From Argentina anserina (lineage: Eukaryota > Streptophyta > Magnoliopsida > Rosales > Rosaceae): a stretch of DNA of 64,000 bases. Below, piece by piece: positions 55,507 through 64,000 of the stretch; position 1 is the stretch's first letter, and every line of letters starts with the position of its first letter. The position numbers and the translations under genes are program-made. The notes under the pieces were generated by a model that was not told the origin of the DNA, ran no database searches, and was given only the letters and a program-made list of their open reading frames with translations. Where the stretch lies: assembly GCF_933775445.1 (NCBI RefSeq), contig NC_065876.1, forward strand, positions 24,676,001 through 24,740,000. The letters run 5' to 3'.

Positions 55507-58490
55507 GTTATTAAATTATCTGAATAAATTTAGTTTAAATTTCTTATTTGAGACTGACAAAAATATATTTATTTATCAAAGTTCTATTGTATATTGATAT
55601 CAAATATCTAAATGAGTTTTTTATTAATTGAAAAAAAAACTCAAATACCACGACACACAACAAACTAGTCGAACTCCCCCACTTACAAAGAAGAAACTCA
55701 TGCCATTAGACCAACTGATCTTTCAACAAAGAATTGTATACAGACATTGGTCAATGAGAAAATAATGGATATTTGAGCTATAAGGATAAGAAGATAGAAA
55801 AAGGACCCATGCCCAATCCCAAACCAATAAACCGATTTCAGAAGTAGCCGATACCCTATTCGTCGTCAATCTCAATAAGAGAACTGCTCCAATAGCATCA
55901 CATACTAAAACCTTCGGCATATTTATAAAGACAACCTCCCCATTACATCGACACCTAGAAAGAACCGATTTTTAGATAATCCCTGAAATGACATGCACTA
56001 TAAACATGTGCACCCAACGACATGACACTACTTGAACTAAGACACTAAACACTCCCTCAAAAAGAAGAAATGACTAAACCCTCTCAAAAGGAGGGACGAC
56101 AAAAAAATAAATTGAAAACAAAACCTAAAAAACAATGACCTAGTTCGAGGCCCAAAAAGGACCCATGCCCATCCACCATTGAAATTCAAGAGGAGACCAT
56201 CCACAGACCTGACCCGAAAGGCTCTGGCGAATCTGAGCGCCGCCTCGCCACCCGCCAGCAACTAGTTGCCAACCCAGACGCACCCCAGTCCTCAACGATT
56301 ATGGCGAGAGTACCCCATCCATAAATTGCACCAAAGTATTGCAAGAATAAACCGACCCAGATCGAGAAACCAATCTAGGAAGCCCTCCACCGCCGCACTC
56401 ACCCCTTCACCTTGTACCACCGATCCAACCACCCCTAGCTGCCATCAACAAGAGCACAAGACCACGCTTAATTAACAACAGACCACCTAACAGAACAACT
56501 AGACTGCAATCACAAATCTACCAATTACTTCTCAACACGTTGTCATGAATCGTCCATCTCTCTCGTTCCACCACTACAAACCATCAAGGACCGGCTACCC
56601 ACTCATGTCTGACGACGGCGTCACTAGACACTGTCGTCGAACGAGATAGAAAACACCAAAATCTAAACCCTAGCTACGACCGGTTTTTACAGAGCCACGA
56701 GTCGATCCTCTCCTCTACACTAAAACCTCGTAACGCCGCGAAATTAAGCAAACAATAGAAAATCAAAAGCTTTCAAATTCACTGAATCGTTCATCTTCAA
56801 TTTTGGGAATCGAATGACACTAAACCATATAATGTGAGAAGCACCGTAACTGTCTAACCAACTTAAAACGACAAAGTGACTGCAATTGAATCACTACAAG
56901 AGAAAATAGCGAAAGCTAGAAATTTATTTCCAACCCCTAACCAATAATACGCAAACACATTTTCCTGTTAGCTAATGTAGCCAAACATATAATTAAGGGG
57001 AAAACTACATCTTGGCTAGGCTTCTACATAAACAAATTGATTCAGTTTAGTTCAACATCTGAACATGGTCAATTTGTGATTGATCATACTTATTAAAAAG
57101 AATATTCAACCAAGTTGTAATATACTGAAGCCTCCAAATCATTATGGATACAGTACCACTCACGTAACGTGCTTTACATTATGGCTGTTTTATTTAAGCT
57201 CATATAAGATTAAATTAATTAATTAATGTATCAATTATATTAATCATGCAAATATGCATCATTGTTGTCATTTGATGCATGAGACTCAAAGCACGAATTG
57301 AGAAAGCAGATGGTGGCCGGGGATTAAGAAGTTTGAGTTCAATTAATTAAGACATAAAACTTGCATATTCTAACTGTCATTTTCTAAGTTCCTAACCACT
57401 CCAACTTCCTCAAATCAGATATATTATATATATGGTGAAGGAACATGCAGGGTTACAAAGAATAGTTGCTTATAATTAGGCTTATGCGTACGTACGTCTG
57501 TGTTATAGTTTCACATGCTTCAAATCGATCATCTCCTATGCGTATTATTCAATTAGCTCTTTTCCATATATAGTGGAGATGAGAGTTGAAAACTGGTAAA
57601 GTTATTTTTTTTCTATCACAACCTTTTTAACAGATCGACCACAATTTTCCCAGGCTCTGAATATGATAATCAGTTGGGATCGAGGAAGTCTCTTTCACTT
57701 TCAAAAAGCTTGTCAAATTATCGGGCGTGAAATTTAATAATTCGAAGTCATTGTTTTAAAGTCATGCATGTATATATGTAGTACATAAATAATGAAAAAA
57801 ATTATAAATTTAGGGATATTTTAAGTGGCAGCGGAGGTGAATATATATAGGTTGGTGCTCGATCGCGGCCAGTCCTTGTGTGGTGAAACTGGTGATCGAC
57901 TGGTGTCTGGTGAGATAGGTAGCGATGTTCATGAAGTAGTTAGTCTGTCTTTGATGCATGCATGAATGCTCTTCTTTCTCCATGACAAACCGATCGATCT
58001 ACTCCAAATTTGAATTCTGATGTAATCTTAGCAATTTCCATTGTCTTGCATGCATGTAGCACGAGAATTTTCTTTGGCACCATTAAGAGAACGAGAGCTG
58101 CTCGTACGTAGTTTTTGTTGCCGACTTTAATAGGACCGAGTCATCGTCTACTCAATTAGTCCATATATGACCATGTGTGGGGGGAAATATTTCTGAGATA
58201 GGGAATGACGAAAAGTTCGATGAGAAAATGACATCGCTAAGTGAATAAGTGGGCTAGCGTGATTTTAATTAAGGATGCTAGCGTGATTTCCTCACCTAGC
58301 GGCTTGTAGTAGTGACGACTGTGGGCGATCAGTACATGCATCCTAGCTAGCGTCTAACAGTTGGGGCATCTAAGGATGCAGATTGCAGCTAGATGTCTTT
58401 TGAAGAAACAATACTGGAATTGCGAACCTTACCGAGTTACCGAAATACGTACTCCAATGAAAGAGGTGAGATAAGATCAACTAAAGTGTG
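55507..58490. other. spacer with a CA-rich repeat-like segment
   Basis: From about 55700 to 56780 the plus strand is rich in C and A and the minus strand reads long but featureless frames. The phrase AAAAGGACCCATGCCC occurs near 55799 and 56155, suggesting an internal repeat. I cannot assign a family. The remainder is AT-rich with many TGCATGCA-like words. Confidence 0.35.
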
Positions 58491-60186
58491 TGCTATACAT
58501 TTAAATACATGATCTTTAATATCAAAATGTATTGAATGCACTCAATCCAGATTGCAGACATTGTTTTTAATGACAAGAGTTTTCCTAGTCTTAATGCTGA
58601 CATCTCAGCCAACACGAAATGGGCAATTCCTAGTCTAAATACCATCGTTGCTGCACTGCTCTGCATGTTGCAATTATAAGCTTTCCTAGTGTACACTTCT
58701 GCTGCTGAAGGTACAGGAACCAGGGGGGTGTTTCGTTTTCGTTTTTTGCTTTGCAATTAGTAATTTAATTGGAGGAATGGGCAAGTTTGCCAACTTAGAT
58801 AAGATTGGAGGCAGGTAATGGGTTAAAACTTGATTCTCGCTGCGTGAGTAAGAACAATCATGTGCCATCAGTAAGCTGGTGACTGTATATGAACAGATCA
58901 AATGAATGTCAGATGTTCTGATGATACGGTTTCTTCTAATGGAACCAGTAAGTTTTGTGATAGAATTTTATACGAGCACATGGATTTATGCATTGAAGAC
59001 ACAAATATAAACAGATTACTACATACTGCCTAAATAGATTAATGAAAACACCCTACCGATTATTTAACAGTTTATCATAGTATTCTAATTTCAACTTGTC
59101 CCCAAGTCACCATATCCATCTACAATGATAGTATTCATCAATTCATGCACATAGTTCAAGGCAGTACTGATGTTCCTTAACCCATTTTTTTTTCTTTTGG
59201 CGAAATTAATCACAAGTTTGATCTTAATTTCAACAAACACTTCTTTGCTAATCTACTCTTCATCCGTCGAGTATAAGGAATTGCAGTGACAGAAAATCAA
59301 AACCGATGAAACATTTAATAGCTTGTTTGTGACTTGTGAACCCTAGATGCAAAATGCATCTTTGGAAGAAGACGATTCTGTTAAAATGAGAGTTCAAATT
59401 AGTAGCAAGAGTCGACTTAAGAGAAAAAACATGTTGAAAAAGACCGATTCTCTTCGGATGAAGCCTCAAGTCTCAACTGCCCCCATTATGATCTGCCGCA
59501 GGATCAAGGGTCATTCTAATGATTCACGAAAATGTGATTATGTGAGAGAAACAAGGATTCATCATATTTCTCAGTTGAACTTGTCGGCATTATTGATGGG
59601 TGAAGTATTATATAAGAATTAGATTCTACTTAAATCATTTTGGTTATGATAGAAGTAGGGAGTAGGGACTCGCTAACCAATTCATATTGGAAGATATAGA
59701 GCACCCACAGTGCTAGAAGATAACAAGAAAAAGATCTACTCAGCTGAAGCGAAATTCAAGGAAGCAAAGATTATGTCTGAAAAGCAATAGAGAAAATTTC
59801 AAGAACAGTATATGAACTTTAGTCTACTCAGATTTATAGTTGCTCAACTTCCAAAATTATAAGATAAGTACATGAACTATTCAAACTTAATCTACTTAAG
59901 ATCCGTTAATTTCATTTTCACCGTCATACTTTCAAGGTTAACATCGTCTTTGCAATGATGATAGCTAGAGAGGAAAAAAACTCCCCCTCGTATCTTTCCT
60001 TTTCTCTCACATTTCTCAATCTCATATAGCTTTTTTTCTCTCCATAATTGAAATTACAATGAGTAACACAACATAACAATTTCAAATGATCAAACTACCA
60101 CATTCCAATCGTGATCATACAGACTCCATAGAGATGTGGTGTGCAATTGCTCTCCACAGTGATGAGGGCGAGATCCTGCTCTCTCT
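58491..60186. other. AT-rich spacer, no gene recognised
   Basis: ORFs such as 59347-59622 and the minus-strand 58756-58493 have no recognised domain. Confidence 0.4.
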
Positions 60187-60212
60187 CCCCCCCCCCCCCC
60201 CCCCCCCCCCCC
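60187..60212. repeat. homopolymer of 26 C
   Basis: An uninterrupted C run follows CTCTCT. Runs of this length are rare in plant DNA and their counted length is prone to sequencing error. The run makes frames through it, including the poly-Pro one, unreliable. Confidence 0.95.
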
Positions 60213-63200
60213 GGAAGCACCTCCAGTCGCGCAAGGCCACCCTCCGTCGATGCCTCAAGATTGGCGTCAGAACTCTAAGGGCAACAAGTTTGCTCTCGAC
60301 GTCGTTGGGCTTGTGCCTTGTGGTTCGCAAGTTGGAGAAAATTCTGGGTTCAAACGCTAGAAAGGGCTTTGTGGTGACCACCAACAACACGGTGGAGATG
60401 GAAGCTTAAATTATAGTGGACATTATGGGGGACACAGAAATCTGGAGCTATTTCTGAGCCCACTACATAACCACATCTATTTGGCCATATTTGTCATGGA
60501 GAACACTCCTCATGAGCCATGACAGTGTGGAGAAGAAAGAACGTTCTGGCAACAACACTTGTACCCCTAATTAGTTTGATAATGACATTGCTCTGTTACA
60601 TGTAATTAACGGGTGTGTACTGAAATTGGTGCAGGTTTAATAGTTCGGTGTACTTATTTGATAGTTTTTAGAGTTGAGCAACTTTCTCAACCAACCAAAT
60701 TTTATGTACTATTCTTAAAATTTAGCCAAAGCAATAATACCGTCCAAAAAGATAATACCACTGACCCAAGAAAATCTAAGATAATACAAGAAATGGGATA
60801 GGGGACCCGTTACATCAATGGTACATTATTTGGTAATTGGATGCATAGGCTTTGGCTTTGAGAACTTCTGCAGGTGGTTAAGGGTCTTCTGAATCAATTC
60901 TGTGGTTACTTTGGCCCCTTGTGTGCCCAGAAATTGAGGCAAAAACAATTAAAACGAAAAATTAAACCGGATTAAGACGTAACTTGCACACATACATAAC
61001 AAGTTTCACAAACAATAGCACTTTACAGACATCAGGTCTTAGGATCCTGTATGACAACAGGCACCTGCCCATGTTGAACGAGGGAATAGCTAGTACTTCA
61101 GGATAGAGTTTTTTAGAGTTTCAATAGTATTAATAGCGTTGATGAGTTAGAAAGGTAGCTAAGAAACTTGAATAGATGGCAAACAAAAATCACAGATGTA
61201 GTAATAACATAGTAGAAGCAGGAAGCAGACACCGGTGATGTCCCTTCTAGGCCTTGCCTGCGTTCCAATTCTATAGATTGCTGCATGGAAGAGATCACAC
61301 TGCATATTACTGGCTAGTTTATGTTCTTGCACTTCTCCATGGCTCTCGGAGCTGCAGATCAAGCCAAAATGAATAAATACTCAAGTGCAAATAGTTATGA
61401 CTATAAAATCTTAAGTATTACTCCTCTTGGGTTACAATTAGATTAGACAACAAGAAAGATGCATATGCTAAACTCAACATCAACATTGGAAACAGCAATA
61501 ATGATCTGCATAATTTTTATTCAGAAGCAACTCAAGCCATAAGGTTGACGAGTTTGACCATATGATAGGATAGGGCCCATATTCTAGAATCAGATTAGAT
61601 CTTGAACTCATATATTTTACTGGTCGAGTATATAGCCAAAATCCTTAACAGCTTATTCAAAGGAAGAAATATTTGATCTCATAAATCCTTTTCATTAAAC
61701 TAGAGTAACCCTAACATGATTTGAAAAAAAGAAAAAAAAACTCATGCAAATGGACACAGATTAAGGACAGTTACTTCTAAAGTTCTAAGATTATGCCCCA
61801 CCCAAATCTGTAAGTGAACCGATACTATTAGCCTACTGTAGGAGGTATGAGCAAAGCTTGTGGAGTTATAATGCAGGAGAAAACAAGAGATCTATGGAAT
61901 AACAGGAACAATCTAAATCTTTGAAACTTTTAACTTAAAGGTGAAACAACAAGACATGGCATGAAATGAACTAATGTCATACTGATGTTCACATACTGCC
62001 TGCAGAAATATAGTAGAACTACCATTCAATGGTTGGAACAGTACATTTTTTATATAACTGAATGCAACACAGATTTATTCCATACACCATCTCAATCAGG
62101 AATTGAGCAATTAGTATACTATAAAGGCATCGGGGACTTTGCGCAGCATATAATCAGATTCACTATTCTATTATTGCAATCAATATAATAAAAAGGATGT
62201 GCAGGGTGAAGGAAAGCTATTTTAATACATGTAGCTGAGGCTGAGCACATGCAGCGGCTGTTCCGTGAGTCCTTACATCAAGTGGAGTCTTTTTCAACCA
62301 CTTGACTTATCTAGATCTCAAATTCCTAAATTTGATGGAGGTGATAAGGATATAGGTGGATAGCTCAAGCGAAACTAAATCTTTTCTTTTTTGATCGAAA
62401 AGTGAAGCTAATTCTAGTGACAAAGGATGGTCTTGGAAAAGCAGAAAACGGGACTTTATTATAATCAATATAATACTGCCAATGGTGACTTACTCACTCA
62501 TCTAGACTCTTCACACTCACCTGACTCTCCAAGATATATATCACATTTGTTGCAGAGGGCCTCTTACCAGCCATGCGGATTCTGCAGTTGCTCATATAAA
62601 TAACAAAAATTAAATAAAATCCATGAAATACTTACCAAGGCCAATGGCATCTGAGCTTTTCATTATCCTCATCCTTTTGCAGGTATCGATAAACATCCTG
62701 TCAAAAGATATTTTGTCCTTTTGCTTTTAGATAAAACCTTGGGAAAAAAAAATCTATGCAATACAACACAATGTAAACAAGAGCACCGGTCCAAGAAAAA
62801 CAGACACGGAGACACATCACGATTTCCCCAAATGGCGGGAAACTACCACAACACATGCATATGGAAAATGCTCTCAATTTGAAATATTGCAACCACAGTC
62901 ATGTAGGAAGTTGGTACTGATAAATGAAGCCAGATGATACTCTCAAAATACAATCTTTCTAATTCAGGCTTCCTGGTTCAAGTGTTCCTTTTGTACCTTA
63001 ATGCGGAAGCTGTTCCTCAGTAGGGTCAGATAATAAGGCACCTACTTCTCTCTTTGATAATGATAAAATACAAAGGTGACACCAATATAGGCAAATAGTT
63101 ATTAAATACTTTTTATGTAACATAGGCAATGCATTTGGAAACAAAACAATGACACCTTGATGGTTTACAGATACAAGACAATTATCCTATCTTGGTGAGT

Positions 63201-63299
63201 AAATACTTGATGCCAATGGCAGAGGCATGTTGAACCCTAGTGGGTCACATGGCCCCGTTTGCATTTTGGATATATAAACTTGATAGTGCTCTAGCCGGA
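60213..63299. other. AT-rich region, possibly small exons on the minus strand
   Basis: GC-richer frames near 60213-60410 have no known domain. On the minus strand two short stretches end in good splice donors (GGTAAGTATT at about 62635 and GGTAAGAGG at about 62570), and 61362-61210 reads like coding sequence. None could be joined into a gene model or matched to a family. Confidence 0.25.
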
Positions 63300-63440
63300 A
63301 TAAGCTGTTCTGCCCCAGTGGTTGAGGCTTATCATTGCTTGGTGCAGGTCCTGCTGCAAGTCCCCGGTTCAACACTTTTAGCCAGCAAACAATTATATCA
63401 TTTTTCCAAAGATTAATTTTTTTACTTTTTATCAACAAAA
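63300..63440 (+). mobile_element. tRNA-like SINE candidate
   Basis: TGCCCCAGTGGTTGAGGC at about 63310 resembles a Pol III A box and GGTTCAACAC at about 63367 a B box, separated by about 55 bp, followed by a T-rich tail. A tRNA gene is excluded because no acceptor stem closes. No target duplication was confirmed. Confidence 0.4.
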
Positions 63441-63539
63441 CACCATTAACATTAATTATTATTTCATACCTTTCTTTCTTCTGAGAAAATTCATACCCAT
63501 CCATTCATGCAAAGTTCGATCATTGAAGGTTTGATTAAG

Positions 63540-64000
63540 CCTTGATTGGTATATATATATATATATGCAATTGGAAAAAAAAATGGGGAAATTGACAGTT
63601 TCAACAAAAATACCTTAAAAAATTGGCCAATTCAATTTCCTATGTCCATTTCAATTTTTACCTGTATAATTACATTATTACCCTGCTCTTTTCTTTTCAA
63701 CTGCTCCTCTCAGATCTCTCACCTCTCTCTCCTTCTCTCTCTCGTGCAACACCGAAGCCAAGGTTTGCATCCCAAATATCTCTCTCTCACCACCGCTGTA
63801 GCATCTTATTGAGGTCGACGAGCTAGGGATACTGAAGCAGAAAAGTAAGGTATCTGGAGAATTGCTTTCTTTTATTGATTTGGTTCATGATGATTTTGGC
63901 CGCTAGATCCCTCCCGATGTACATCTCCTTCATGATTTCAAGCCCAATGAGGTCCTCATCCCACTCCCGGTCTCCTGCTGTCTCAATTAATCCCTAGATG
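63540..64000 (+). other. possible gene leader at the right edge
   Basis: A TA microsatellite (63549-63567) is followed by CT-rich sequence (63690-63790) of the kind found in plant 5' leaders, and AGCAGAAAAGTAAGG near 63836 could be a splice donor. From about 63895 the minus strand has an open frame to the window end (DEDLIGLEIMKEMYIGRDLA) that I do not recognise. Strand and identity are unresolved. Confidence 0.25.

Noticed and set aside
60086..60409. Poly-Pro protein across the C run
   Set aside because: The frame depends on the exact length of a 26-C homopolymer and has no recognised domain on either side.
1..64000. Novel defence system, CRISPR array, operon or viral gene cluster
   Set aside because: The window is plant nuclear DNA. 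Repeats are explained by transposons and tandem duplications, and no regularly spaced short repeats with unique spacers were seen.

Overview
The window is nuclear DNA from a eudicot plant. Two intact genes of clear plant type, GT-AG introns, AT-rich intergenic DNA and many decayed plant transposons all say so. The repeat families resemble those common in Rosaceae, but I cannot name a genus from sequence alone and that placement is low confidence.

Only two genes look functional. The first is glutamyl-tRNA reductase (HEMA1 type), on the plus strand in three exons between 21064 and 23558 (541 aa), the plastid enzyme that commits glutamate to tetrapyrrole and chlorophyll synthesis. The second is a RING plus von Willebrand A E3 ubiquitin ligase of the WAV3/EDA40 family, on the minus strand in two exons from 41710 down to 39356 (752 aa). 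They are about 16 kb apart and have no evident functional link.

Most of the rest is a layered record of transposition. At 1-7090 a plus-strand Ty1/copia element (A) has entered the RNase H region of a minus-strand copia element (B), and B's LTR carries a GC-rich fold-back element. At 7600-9064 a LINE endonuclease fragment is cut by a gypsy-type LTR. At 9278-12640 there are host-gene fragments (a beta-galactosidase piece and a TSR1 pseudogene) and a 1.5-kb hAT-like element that itself contains two tandem fold-back units. At 12930-14460 a tandem array of about 113-bp units is split by a second hAT-like element with a perfect 8-bp target duplication. Next come a gypsy integrase remnant (14834-15655) and a short LTR element with only a gag-like ORF (15656-17848, TR-GAG type).

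Downstream of HEMA1, a truncated minus-strand copia element (24412-27130) has a 5'-truncated LINE inside it with an 18-bp target duplication. Then follow a 140-bp tandem duplication (28133-28410), a complete TRIM (29966-30514, target duplication AGATT), a hAT MITE (31258-31955, target duplication CTTTTAGC), a gene-fragment-bearing region (about 33170-34890) and a PIF/Harbinger element with a decayed Myb-like ORF1 (35020-36941).

After the RING gene the sequence is largely featureless until a second copy of the copia-A family (copia D, 51005-55506), with both LTRs and a perfect 5-bp target duplication GTTAT. From 55507 to the end I see only weak repeat-like segments, a run of 26 C, a tRNA-like SINE candidate and a possible CT-rich gene leader near the right edge. 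No CRISPR, rRNA or tRNA gene was found.
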